Positions 8,204 to 15,997 of a stretch of 28,042 nt of DNA are shown here, in pieces (the stretch's first letter is position 1; each line of letters opens with the position of its first letter). This stretch comes from an uncultured Clostridia bacterium. GTDB taxonomy: Bacteria > Bacillota > Clostridia > Oscillospirales > Acutalibacteraceae. The notes beneath the pieces were generated by a model. It made no database searches. It was not told the origin of the DNA and saw only the letters and a program-made list of their open reading frames with translations. Made by a program: the position numbers and the translations under genes. The stretch lies in the NCBI GenBank assembly GCA_937898625.1, contig CALEJF010000043.1, positions 1 through 28,042 on the forward strand, read 5' to 3'.

Positions 8204-8230
8204 TTACTGTAAGGGTTAGGTGAATTGTAT

Positions 8231-9073
8231 ATGAAAACAAGAAATATTGTCATAGTCGGTGGAGATAAAAGACAGAAATATCTTAAAGAGTATCTTGAAA
8301 AAGAAGGTTTTGAAGTTTCTTCCTATGGACTTTTTGATTGGGACGATGATACGGATAAATTAAAAGGAATGATAAGGGAAGATACAGCTGTTATCTTACC
8401 GTTACCTGCCACAAGAAATGACAAGACAATTTTTATGCCTTTTTCCAAAAAAGAGATTTCCATTGACCGTCTGTTTTCCTTTTTAGGCAATAAAAATCTT
8501 GTTTTTGGTGGAATCATCAAGGGCGAATTGCTTTCACGACTCCGTGAAAATGAAATTCCTTTTGTTGACTACTATGACCAGACCTTTATTGAGAAAAATG
8601 CGGTTTTAACTGCATTTGGTGCATTGAAAATCATCCTTGAACACATTGATTTTGCTCTGCCCTTGGGTAAATATGCCGTAACTGGCTTTGGCAGGGTGGC
8701 AAGGGAAACAGTTGGAGTGTTAAAGGCTCTTTCCTGTGACGTGACAGTTTTTGCCCGAAACCCATCGCAAAGGGAAGACGCAATCATTAAGGGTTGCGAG
8801 GCAGAGCCATTAACCTCATTTTCAAGATATTCAGGGGATTTTGATATAATTATCAACACCATTCCTGCCCATATAATTCACGAAGAAATCATAGTTAATA
8901 TGAAAAATGGCTGCAAAATAATCGAACTTGCCTCTGCACCATTCGGACTTGACTTTGATATAGCACGAAAACATGGTATAGATGTTGTCAAAGCCTTGGG
9001 ACTTCCGGGAAAATATACACCAAAAACAGCAGGGGAAATAATAGGTAAAAGTATCTCGCAAAGGGAGGAATAA
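8231..9073 (+). CDS. dpaA: Dipicolinate synthase subunit A
   Basis: A 280-residue homologue of SpoVFA/DpaA. With subunit B it converts a dihydrodipicolinate-pathway intermediate into dipicolinic acid, the calcium-chelated spore-core solute made in the mother cell. The N-terminal half begins MKTRNIVIVGGDKRQKYLKEYL. A second nucleotide-binding fold follows, with TGFGRVARETVGVLK from residue 151, then ELASAPFGLDFDIARKHGI and a LGLPGKYTPKTAGEIIG end characteristic of the family. ATG 8231 is favoured by AGGTGA (8218-8223) over the TTG two codons earlier. The stop is two bases before dpaB. Its presence indicates a spore former. Confidence 0.95.
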   Translation: MKTRNIVIVGGDKRQKYLKEYLEKEGFEVSSYGLFDWDDDTDKLKGMIREDTAVILPLPATRNDKTIFMPFSKKEISIDRLFSFLGNKNLVFGGIIKGELLSRLRENEIPFVDYYDQTFIEKNAVLTAFGALKIILEHIDFALPLGKYAVTGFGRVARETVGVLKALSCDVTVFARNPSQREDAIIKGCEAEPLTSFSRYSGDFDIIINTIPAHIIHEEIIVNMKNGCKIIELASAPFGLDFDIARKHGIDVVKALGLPGKYTPKTAGEIIGKSISQREE

Positions 9074-9075
9074 CA

Positions 9076-9651
9076 ATGGAAAAAGAAACTGTGGGATTTG
9101 CCCTTTGCGGGTCATTCTGCACGTTTAAAAAGGTAATTCCACAAATGAAACAATTAGTTAATGAGGGTTATAAGGTAATCCCCATTATGTCACATACAGC
9201 TTACAATACGGATACAAGATTTGGAAAGGCAAAGGACTTTAACGATGAAATTGAAAAAATCTGCAAGGAAGAAATAATCCACACAATAACTGGTGCCGAG
9301 CCGATAGGCCCAAAGGAACTATTAGATGTTTTGGTTATTGCTCCTTGCACGGGCAACACTCTCGGCAAACTTGCTAACGGAATAAGCGACACATCGGTAA
9401 CTCTTGCCACAAAGGCACATTTAAGAAATCAGCGCCCCGTTATTATCGCAGTTTCAACTAATGATGCTTTAGGTGCGTCTGCAAAGAACATAGGACTTTT
9501 AATGAATAGTAAGAATATCTATTTTGTCCCAATGGAGCAGGATGATTATATCAATAAACCCAACTCCATTGTGGCAGATTTTAAATATATACCTGATACA
9601 GTGCGTGAAGTGCTTGCAACAAAAGTACAACCACAACCTATACTTTTATAA
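9076..9651 (+). CDS. dpaB: Dipicolinate synthase subunit B (flavoprotein fold)
   Basis: A 191-residue SpoVFB/DpaB homologue with the flavoprotein fold. It opens with VGFALCGSFCTFKK and has the family stretch VLVIAPCTGNTLGKLANGISDTSVTLATKAHLRNQRPVII, of which the Cys-Thr-Gly-Asn turn is the recognisable core. It partners subunit A in dipicolinic acid synthesis. The ribosome site (GGGAGG, 9062-9067) lies inside the end of dpaA, so translation is likely coupled. It converges on the M18 aminopeptidase gene, with a hairpin between them. Confidence 0.95.
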   Translation: MEKETVGFALCGSFCTFKKVIPQMKQLVNEGYKVIPIMSHTAYNTDTRFGKAKDFNDEIEKICKEEIIHTITGAEPIGPKELLDVLVIAPCTGNTLGKLANGISDTSVTLATKAHLRNQRPVIIAVSTNDALGASAKNIGLLMNSKNIYFVPMEQDDYINKPNSIVADFKYIPDTVREVLATKVQPQPILL

Positions 9652-9683
9652 GTGTGAAGTTGAAAATGGAAAGTGGAAAACGA

Positions 9684-9712
9684 TAAAAAAACGGTGAGAA
9701 AATTCTCACCGT
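9684..9712 (-). terminator. Terminator closing the minus-strand housekeeping operon
   Basis: ACGGTGAGAA (9691-9700) mirrors TTCTCACCGT (9703-9712). Read on the minus strand the hairpin is followed by seven T (plus-strand A-run 9684-9690), so it ends the aminopeptidase operon. It may also serve dpaAB. The flanks (about 9655-9680 and 9713-9738) carry imperfectly inverted GTTTTCCA-type words. Confidence 0.85.
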
Positions 9713-9742
9713 CAGTTTTCCATTTTTCGTTTTACACTTTAT

Positions 9743-11134
9743 TTATTTCTGCTCAAAGAACACTTTGAATGCTCTGTATGCCATATAAACGTCAAGTTTT
9801 GAAACCACTTCCATTGGTGCGTGCATTGAAAGGACAGGTACACCAAGGTCAATTGTGTCAATGTCAAGGTTAGCAACATACATAGCAACTGTTCCGCCAC
9901 CACCTGCATCAACTTTACCAAGTTCACCAATCTGCCATACAACATCGTTAGCATTTAACATTCTACGGATTTTACCCATATATTCAGCGGATGCATCAGA
10001 AGTGCCACTCTTACCACGAGCACCTGTATATTTTGTAATAACAACACCGTTGTTCACAAATGAGCAGTTCTTACGTTCACTTACTTCAGGGAATGTTGGG
10101 TCAAAGGCTGCATTAACATCAGCAGAAAGACATTCTGACTTTGAAAGCACTCTCCAAGGTTCAATTCCGCCCATAACTGCAAGGTCGTGAATGAAATACT
10201 TCATATATGATGAGTTAAGGCCTGTGTTACCGTCAGAGCCGATTTCTTCCTTGTCAGTAAGGACTGTAAGGCAAGTGTATTCGGGATTTTCCACATTGAA
10301 AATTGCCTGTGCAGCAGGATAAGCACAAACTTTGTCATCGTGACCGTAAGCACCGATTAAACTTCTGTCAAAACCAATGTCGCGAGCCTTGAATGCAGGT
10401 ACAAGTTCAAGTTCTGCACTAAGGAAATCACCTTCTGTAATACCATATTTCTCATTGAGAATTTTAATGATATTGAGTTTAACCTTGTCGCTACCCTCAT
10501 CCTTTGAGAATGGACGAGAGCCAATAAGAATATTGAGTTGTTCACCCTTGATTCCATCACTCATTGTCTGTTTCATCTGCTCTTGTGCAAGATGTGGAAG
10601 AAGGTCAGTAACGCAGAATTGAGGGTCATTTTCGTCCTCACCAACATTAACCTTTACACTTTCACCATTTGCTTTAACAACAACACCGTGAAGTGCAAGT
10701 GGAATTGCAGTCCATTGATATTTCTTGATTCCACCGTAGTAATGAGTCTTGAAATATGCAAGGCTTGAATCTTCATAAAGTGGATTTGGTTTAAGGTCAA
10801 GGCGAGGTGAGTCAATATGTGCAGCAGAGATTTTTACACCCTCTGCAATGCTCTTTTTACCGAAAACACAAAGGATAATTGCCTTGTTTCTGTTGTTAAA
10901 GTAAACTTTGTCGCCTGCATTATACTTCTTTGTGTTGTCAAACTCCTCGTAGCCTTTGCTTTCAGCCTCTTTTACAAAGAATTCAACTGATTCTCTTTCA
11001 ATTTTTGCAAAGTCAAGATAAGCTTTGTAGCCCTCGCAGAAATCGTCGGCAGCCTTAACAACTGCATCGTCAACAGTTTCCATCGCGTGTTTTGGCTCAT
11101 AAAAAAGCTCTTTTTTCATTTCGTTAAGTTCCAT
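9743..11134 (-). CDS. M18-family aspartyl-type aminopeptidase
   Basis: A 463-residue cytoplasmic zinc aminopeptidase of family M18, which removes N-terminal residues from peptides. Metal-site and catalytic candidates are in family order: His106/Asp108 in AAHIDSPRLD, His265-Asp266-Asp267 in GAYGHDDKV, Glu296-Glu297 in DKEEIGS, Asp339 in SADVNAAFDPTF, and a C-terminal His in LSMHAPMEV. The full length matches the clostridial group. An AAAGGAG ribosome site precedes the ATG. It is the last gene of the operon, 20 bases after coaE, and is followed by a strong terminator. Substrate preference cannot be read from the sequence. Confidence 0.93.
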   Translation of the reverse strand: MELNEMKKELFYEPKHAMETVDDAVVKAADDFCEGYKAYLDFAKIERESVEFFVKEAESKGYEEFDNTKKYNAGDKVYFNNRNKAIILCVFGKKSIAEGVKISAAHIDSPRLDLKPNPLYEDSSLAYFKTHYYGGIKKYQWTAIPLALHGVVVKANGESVKVNVGEDENDPQFCVTDLLPHLAQEQMKQTMSDGIKGEQLNILIGSRPFSKDEGSDKVKLNIIKILNEKYGITEGDFLSAELELVPAFKARDIGFDRSLIGAYGHDDKVCAYPAAQAIFNVENPEYTCLTVLTDKEEIGSDGNTGLNSSYMKYFIHDLAVMGGIEPWRVLSKSECLSADVNAAFDPTFPEVSERKNCSFVNNGVVITKYTGARGKSGTSDASAEYMGKIRRMLNANDVVWQIGELGKVDAGGGGTVAMYVANLDIDTIDLGVPVLSMHAPMEVVSKLDVYMAYRAFKVFFEQK

Positions 11135-11154
11135 TCTTATTTTCTCCTTTCGGG

Positions 11155-11745
11155 TTATAATCCAATTTGTAATATGATTGGTTTTATTTCTACATTTAAG
11201 TCATAAGGTGGGTAATTCCAGAGTACAAAGTCTGCTCTACTTGTGAAAAAACTTTCGTCTTTTTGTGCGTTTATTCTTTCAAGTGCTTTTTCCTCTGTGA
11301 TATTATCCCGTTTCATTATTCTTTCCAAACGAATTTCCTTTGGTGCTACAACTGCAACTGTAAAATCGCAAAGTGCGTCTTCGCCACTCTCAAAAAGAGC
11401 GATTGCATCAATAATCACACCACGATAACCTACTTCCTCCATATCTTTGATAATGGACTTTATTTCTTCTGTCACGGCAGGGTGGGTGATTTCGTTAAGT
11501 GCATTTGTGCTTTCTGTATCAGCAAACGCACGAGAAGCCAGTAGCGGTCGGTTTGTTGTACCGTCAGGGTTTACTACATCGTCACCAAAACGCTCTTTCA
11601 ATTTATTTTTGACATCTTCACTGTTGTTTATTACATCACGGGCAACTTTGTCGGCATCAATATGATAACAACCATAAGCCATTAACTTTTGTGCAACAGT
11701 GCTTTTTCCCGCACCGGTAAGCCCCGTAAGACCAATGATTTTCAT
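11155..11745 (-). CDS. coaE: Dephospho-CoA kinase
   Basis: A 196-residue P-loop kinase catalysing the last step of coenzyme A synthesis (ATP-dependent 3'-phosphorylation of dephospho-CoA). The Walker A GLTGAGKST occupies residues 8-16, with the HIDADKVAR substrate/metal segment (28-36), an ITHPAV lid region, and FTVAVVAPKEIRLERIMKRDN towards the C-terminus. The start overlaps the tsaC stop by one base (TAATG arrangement), indicating coupled translation. The C-terminus (PPYDLNVEIKPIILQIGL) is slightly divergent from typical CoaE ends. Confidence 0.93.
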   Translation of the reverse strand: MKIIGLTGLTGAGKSTVAQKLMAYGCYHIDADKVARDVINNSEDVKNKLKERFGDDVVNPDGTTNRPLLASRAFADTESTNALNEITHPAVTEEIKSIIKDMEEVGYRGVIIDAIALFESGEDALCDFTVAVVAPKEIRLERIMKRDNITEEKALERINAQKDESFFTSRADFVLWNYPPYDLNVEIKPIILQIGL

Positions 11746-12764
11746 TATATCACCTTAATTTTAAACCCACTTGCACGGATTAAACGGTTATACACCGCCA
11801 ATCCCATTCCCTTGGTTTCGGGACAACGAGCATAGACTTTGGTAGCACCCATTTCGTCGAGTTCACGAAGAGCATCAAAAAGTCTTGCACTCTGGCTGTA
11901 TCCGTCGTTTTTATTACCATATGTAACAGAAGGGCAGGATAAGTCTTCACTCTCACCGTCGAAGCACAACGCAGTTACATTTTCTTCACTTTCGCAAATG
12001 GACTTAAAAGTATTAAAATCACTTTTTATGATTGTTATGTCGGCACTTGGTGCATAATGCTTGTATTTCATGCCTGGGGAAGATGCAACAGCGCCATCTT
12101 CTAACTTGTTAAGCACAGCATCATCAACCACAATTTCACCGATAACTGAAGTCATTTCTTCAAGTGTCACACCACCGGGACGAAGAAGTCTTGGCGGTTC
12201 TTCCGCAAATGAAATAACAGTTGATTCAACACCGATTTCGCAATTTCCACCGTCAATAATAAGTGGAATTCTACCGTTCATATCTTCGTATACATATTTT
12301 GCATTTGTGGGACTCGGACTACCCGAAAGGTTTGCTGATGGTGCAGCAAGCGGGCAACCCGTAGCTTCTATAATAGCTCTTGCATAGTCACTTTTTGGCA
12401 TACGAACAGCAACTGTATCAAGATTTCCCGAAACAACATCTGACACCTTGTTACTCTTTTTCATAATCATTGTAAGAGCATTGGGCCAGAAGGCATCTGC
12501 CATAATCTTCACTTTTTCGGGAATATCCTCTACAAGTGGTGCTAAATCCTCTAACTTTGCAATATGCACAATAAGTGGGTTGTCACTCGGTCTGCCCTTT
12601 GCAACAAAGATTTTTTTAACTGCATCTTCATTGAGTGCATTTGCAGCAAGTCCGTAAACGGTTTCAGTTGGAATTCCCACAACCTCACCGTCATTTATGA
12701 GCCTTTTTGCTTCTTCCAACGCTCTGTCATATTCAGTTGTAATGTCAATTACTACTGTTTTCAT
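11745..12764 (-). CDS. tsaC: L-threonylcarbamoyladenylate synthase (Sua5/YwlC type)
   Basis: A 339-residue enzyme that makes threonylcarbamoyl-AMP from threonine, bicarbonate and ATP for the t6A37 modification of ANN-decoding tRNAs. The N-terminal YrdC domain (about 1-200) shows GIPTETVYGLAANA, FVAKGRPSDNPLIVHI, PLAAPSANLSGSPSPT and LLRPGGVTLEE. A Sua5 C-terminal domain (about 220-339) follows the linker ASSPGMKYKHYAP. ATG 12764 (MKTVVIDIT) is chosen over an upstream start because the extension adds nothing family-like. It overlaps the end of the upstream membrane protein gene by 20 bases. The rest of the t6A machinery is not in the window. Confidence 0.94.
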   Translation of the reverse strand: MKTVVIDITTEYDRALEEAKRLINDGEVVGIPTETVYGLAANALNEDAVKKIFVAKGRPSDNPLIVHIAKLEDLAPLVEDIPEKVKIMADAFWPNALTMIMKKSNKVSDVVSGNLDTVAVRMPKSDYARAIIEATGCPLAAPSANLSGSPSPTNAKYVYEDMNGRIPLIIDGGNCEIGVESTVISFAEEPPRLLRPGGVTLEEMTSVIGEIVVDDAVLNKLEDGAVASSPGMKYKHYAPSADITIIKSDFNTFKSICESEENVTALCFDGESEDLSCPSVTYGNKNDGYSQSARLFDALRELDEMGATKVYARCPETKGMGLAVYNRLIRASGFKIKVI

Positions 12765-13614
12765 TATCAAGATATTCCTTTGCTTTGCGATAATCATTTA
12801 ATTGTTCATTGCCGATGCTTAAAATCTGTTGTGCATAATATGTAGCTTTTTGAGTGTTATCAGTATTCTTAAAGAATATAAATAATTTGCTACATGCCAT
12901 TAAATAATACATTGGTTTTGGCTTTTTCTTCAATGACTTTCCTGTTAAAGGATTTGTGTTCATGTGTTCAAAAACTCTGTGCTCATAATCTTGGGCACAT
13001 GTGTTTTGATTAGCATAATAAGCCTCTGATAAAAGTTCCATACCTTTAACATTGTAGTTATATGAATGTTTTAATGTTCCAACAATGGCAGGCTTATTAC
13101 CATATTCATAAACGATTTTCATTTCATCTTCAAATAATTTAGTGTCACCTTTTTCTAATGCAATATTTGCCATTAGACTGTGTGTTTGTGCGATGTCCGA
13201 TGGATGAATTTTTTTTGAATTAAAATACTGCCAAAAAGATTTAAGTTCTTGTTCGGCACGGTCAAAATCACCTAAATTGATAAGCCCTATAATTCTAAAA
13301 AGGCAAAAGCTTGAGAGGTGAGCGGTATCTTTTGGATTGTATGCGTCTATCATTTGATTGCAAGCATCAATCATTGAAAGTATATCAAAATCTACGTCGT
13401 TTAATTTTTGAATTTGTTTGGCCTTACTCATAGGCACAAAAATTACATAAAACATAAAAACAAGTAGGATGGTATTAAAAATTCTACCTATAGTACTCCA
13501 ACCCATGAATCCGAAAAATAATGATGCTAATACGAGAATAATAAAATAAGAAAAAAACATAGGTTTATAATATCTTATTAAGAATTTTTCAATTCTGTTG
13601 AGTTTGAATTTCAT
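12745..13614 (-). CDS. Membrane-anchored helical-repeat (TPR-like) protein of unknown function
   Basis: I do not recognise a named family. The 289-residue protein has a basic N-terminus, two adjacent hydrophobic segments (about 17-36 and 38-60), and then a soluble alpha-helical region. Its spaced A/L/Y pattern (AHLSSFCLFRIIGLINLGDFDRAEQELKSFW; SLMANIALEKGDTKLFEDEMKIV) resembles degenerate TPR-type helix pairs. The region after the second segment most likely faces the cytoplasm. It sits between prfA (12-base gap) and tsaC (20-base overlap) in an operon of conserved housekeeping genes, where many Firmicutes carry prmC. No prmC motifs such as NPPY are present. A scaffold or protein-protein interaction role is a guess. 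Confidence 0.75.
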   Translation of the reverse strand: MKFKLNRIEKFLIRYYKPMFFSYFIILVLASLFFGFMGWSTIGRIFNTILLVFMFYVIFVPMSKAKQIQKLNDVDFDILSMIDACNQMIDAYNPKDTAHLSSFCLFRIIGLINLGDFDRAEQELKSFWQYFNSKKIHPSDIAQTHSLMANIALEKGDTKLFEDEMKIVYEYGNKPAIVGTLKHSYNYNVKGMELLSEAYYANQNTCAQDYEHRVFEHMNTNPLTGKSLKKKPKPMYYLMACSKLFIFFKNTDNTQKATYYAQQILSIGNEQLNDYRKAKEYLDNENSSN

Positions 13615-13626
13615 AATATCACCGAT

Positions 13627-14697
13627 TTACTCATTCGCCTTTAATTTTTCTGCAGTATCTGCTGTAATGAGTGCATCGATAATTTCATCAATGTCACCAT
13701 TCATAATCTGCTCGATTTTATAAAGAGTAAGACCAATTCTGTGGTCGCTAACTCGTCCTTGCGGGAAATTATATGTTCTTATTCTCTCACTACGGTCACC
13801 GGTACCAACCTGACTCTTTCTTTGACCTGCAATTTCTGCGTCGTGCTTTGCCTGTTCAATTTCCAAAAGTCGTGAACGAAGGACTTTAAGTGCCTTGTCC
13901 TTGTTCTTATGCTGACTGCGTTCGTCCTGACATTCAACAACCATACCGGTAGGTAAGTGAGTAACACGGATTGCAGATGATGTCTTGTTGACTTTCTGTC
14001 CGCCTGCACCGCTTGAACGGAAAACATCAATCTGTAATTCGGCAGGGTTAAGTTCAAAATCAACATCTTCTGCCTCAGGAAGAACGGCAACAGTAACAGT
14101 TGAGGTTTGAATTCTGCCCTGACTTTCGGTTTCGGGAACACGCTGAACTCTGTGAACACCACTTTCAAACTTAAATCGTGAATAAGCACCGTCACCGTCA
14201 ACGGAGAAAATAACTTCCTTGTATCCACCTAATTCAGTTGGATTTTCGCTGAGTATTTCCATTTTCCAACCACGAGCCTCGGCATACATTGTGTACATTC
14301 TGAAAAGTGAGTTTGCAAAAAGTGCTGCCTCTTCGCCACCTGCACCACCACGAATTTCAATAATAACATTTCGGTCATCATTAGGGTCACGGGGGAGAAG
14401 AAGAATTTTTAATTCTTCCCAACATACATCAAGCATCTCTTTTGCAGTTTCATATTCTTCCTGCACCATTTCCTTGAAATCCTTGTCCATTCCACCTTCA
14501 TCAAGGAGCATTTTTGATTCCTCAAAAGTGTCTTTGTAGCCTTTGTATTCACGGAATTTTTCAACTACAGGAGTTAACTGCTTTAACTCCTTCATCAACT
14601 TTGTGTATAACTGTTGGTCGCTGACAGTCTGTGGGTCACAAAGTTGCTCATTAACTGTTTCAAATCTTGCTTCAATACCTAATAATTTATCAAACAT
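13627..14697 (-). CDS. prfA: Peptide chain release factor 1
   Basis: A 356-residue class I release factor reading UAA and UAG stop codons. The peptidyl-tRNA hydrolysis motif GGQ is at residues 232-234 in RSSGAGGQKVNKTSSAIRV. The codon-recognition tripeptide PxT is present as PET in HRVQRVPETESQGRI. The N-terminal coiled domain and C-terminal SDHRIGLTLYKIEQIMNGD end are standard. The start overlaps the DUF951 stop by eight bases (ATGTTTGA), so the two are translationally coupled. The methyltransferase PrmC that modifies the GGQ glutamine is not adjacent. Confidence 0.97.
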   Translation of the reverse strand: MFDKLLGIEARFETVNEQLCDPQTVSDQQLYTKLMKELKQLTPVVEKFREYKGYKDTFEESKMLLDEGGMDKDFKEMVQEEYETAKEMLDVCWEELKILLLPRDPNDDRNVIIEIRGGAGGEEAALFANSLFRMYTMYAEARGWKMEILSENPTELGGYKEVIFSVDGDGAYSRFKFESGVHRVQRVPETESQGRIQTSTVTVAVLPEAEDVDFELNPAELQIDVFRSSGAGGQKVNKTSSAIRVTHLPTGMVVECQDERSQHKNKDKALKVLRSRLLEIEQAKHDAEIAGQRKSQVGTGDRSERIRTYNFPQGRVSDHRIGLTLYKIEQIMNGDIDEIIDALITADTAEKLKANE

Positions 14698-14887
14698 TTA
14701 CCTGTACTCCATCTCTAAAAACTTTTTTTATGTTCTTTTCAATCTTCACCCTTGGTACCATAACCTCACGGTCACATTTCACACAACGCACACGGAAATC
14801 CATTCCTGCGCGAAGTACTAAAAATTGCTTACCACCACAAGGGTGTTCTTTTTTCATTTCAAGAATATCGTTTACTTTAATATCCAT
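14690..14887 (-). CDS. DUF951-family small zinc-ribbon-like protein
   Basis: A 65-residue protein of the conserved Firmicutes DUF951 group, function unknown. Typical features are the opening MDIKVNDILEMKKEHPCGGKQF, a single Cys in HPCGG, and a VRCVKCDREVMVPR CxxC knuckle, compatible with metal or nucleic-acid binding. ATG 14887 follows GGTGA seven bases upstream; earlier starts add a non-conserved extension. It is the first gene of the operon that continues into prfA. A TATAAT box lies at 14898-14903 on this strand, but the only -35-like element (TTGGAC) is 15 bases away, so the promoter is tentative. Confidence 0.9.
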   Translation of the reverse strand: MDIKVNDILEMKKEHPCGGKQFLVLRAGMDFRVRCVKCDREVMVPRVKIEKNIKKVFRDGVQVNV

Positions 14888-14949
14888 AATCTTCACCATT
14901 ATATATGATACCATAAATGTCCAAAAAATAAAATACTTTTTTATTCTCT

Positions 14950-14979
14950 TTTACAGGTTTCTTTCATATTCTTTAGTAT
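14950..14979 (+). promoter_or_regulatory. Candidate sigma-A promoter of the S1-domain gene
   Basis: TTTACA (14950-14955) and TAGTAT (14974-14979) are separated by 18 bases. They lie in the divergent 118-base interval and place a start about 20 bases before the S1 gene. The -10 is only a 4/6 match. Confidence 0.4.
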
Positions 14980-15005
14980 CAAATTCTAAAACAAAGGTGA
15001 TAAAG

Positions 15006-15929
15006 ATGAAAAAATACCGTCCTGAGGGGATTTTATTTGACACAAAGCAAAACAAAAAATACACGGAGAGCATGAATGGACTTCGTGAGTGCTTTTTTAC
15101 AGAAAAGATTTTGGAAGGAAAGGTCACACTTTGCGACAACGAACATAATCTCCATGTTAATTTAGGAATTATGGAGGGAATTATTCCAAGGGAGGAATGT
15201 GCTGTTGGCATATCTGAAGGCACAGTCAGAGATATAGCAATTGTTTCAAGGGTAAATAAGCCCGTATGTTTCAAAATTATTGATTTTATGGATGATGAGG
15301 TTGGCACTCGTACTGCAATTTTAAGTCGTAGACAAGTGCAGGAAGAATGTATGGAGAATTACATTAAAAATTTGTGCCCCGGTGATGTTGTTGAAGCGAG
15401 AGTTACTCATAATGAAACCTTTGGCTCATTCTGTGATATTGGTTGTGGAATTTCTGCACTTTTACCAATAGATAGTATTTCTGTTTCAAGAATTCCTCAT
15501 CCCAATGTGCGATTTTCAGTAAATACCGTTATAAAGGCAGTCGTGAAAAGTATTGATGAAATGAACAGAGTTACTTTAAGCTTAAAGGAATTGCTTGGTA
15601 CTTGGGAAGAAAATGCAAGTAATTTCAAGGCGGGTCAGACAGTTGGCGGAATTGTTCGTTCAATAGAAAGATATGGTGTTTTTATTGAACTTGCTCCAAA
15701 TCTTGCAGGACTTGCAGAATATACTGATGATGTGGAAGAAGGGGACTCTGCAAGTGTTTACATAAAGAGTATAAACCCCGAAAAAATGAAAATTAAACTT
15801 TCTATTGTAGATTCATTCCCTGAAAAAGGTAAACCATCACCAATTAAGTATTATTCAAATGAAGAGCATATTGAATCGTGGCAATATTCCCCCACAGTAT
15901 GTGACAAAATAATTGAAAGTATATTTTGA
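15006..15929 (+). CDS. S1 RNA-binding domain protein (ribosomal protein S1-like)
   Basis: A 307-residue protein with S1 (OB-fold) repeats. A degenerate first repeat spans about residues 35-105 (ILEGKVTLCDNEHNLHVNLGIMEGIIPREE). The second, about 122-200, contains PGDVVEARVTHNETFGSFCDIG and IDEMNRVTLSLKEL. The third, about 215-280, contains GQTVGGIVRSIERYGVFIEL. It is much shorter than the Gram-negative S1 and resembles clostridial proteins annotated as S1, so it probably binds mRNA or ribosomes, but essential S1 function is not established. ATG 15006 has AGGTGA at 14995-15000. A frame open upstream to 14667 lacks coding character and overlaps prfA and DUF951. The dockerin gene follows after 68 bases. 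Confidence 0.85.
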   Translation: MKKYRPEGILFDTKQNKKYTESMNGLRECFFTEKILEGKVTLCDNEHNLHVNLGIMEGIIPREECAVGISEGTVRDIAIVSRVNKPVCFKIIDFMDDEVGTRTAILSRRQVQEECMENYIKNLCPGDVVEARVTHNETFGSFCDIGCGISALLPIDSISVSRIPHPNVRFSVNTVIKAVVKSIDEMNRVTLSLKELLGTWEENASNFKAGQTVGGIVRSIERYGVFIELAPNLAGLAEYTDDVEEGDSASVYIKSINPEKMKIKLSIVDSFPEKGKPSPIKYYSNEEHIESWQYSPTVCDKIIESIF

Positions 15930-15940
15930 TTATAATTTTA

Positions 15941-15969
15941 TTGTAATTGGATAAATCTTGTGATAAAAT
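15941..15969 (+). promoter_or_regulatory. Candidate extended -10 promoter of the dockerin hydrolase
   Basis: TTGTAA (15941-15946), 17 bases, then TGATAAAAT (15961-15969), which combines an extended TG with a 5/6 -10 box. A start would fall about 20 bases before the ATG at 15998, with TTGGAG as ribosome site. Confidence 0.5.
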
Positions 15970-15997
15970 TATTTCAATATTTTATTGGAGTGATTTT

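Noticed and set aside
13779..14228. 149-codon minus-strand frame inside prfA
   Set aside because: It lies in a different frame of a certain prfA gene and has no family features.
14667..15005. N-terminal extension of the S1-domain protein
   Set aside because: It overlaps prfA and DUF951 on the other strand and lacks coding character. ATG 15006 has a clear ribosome site.
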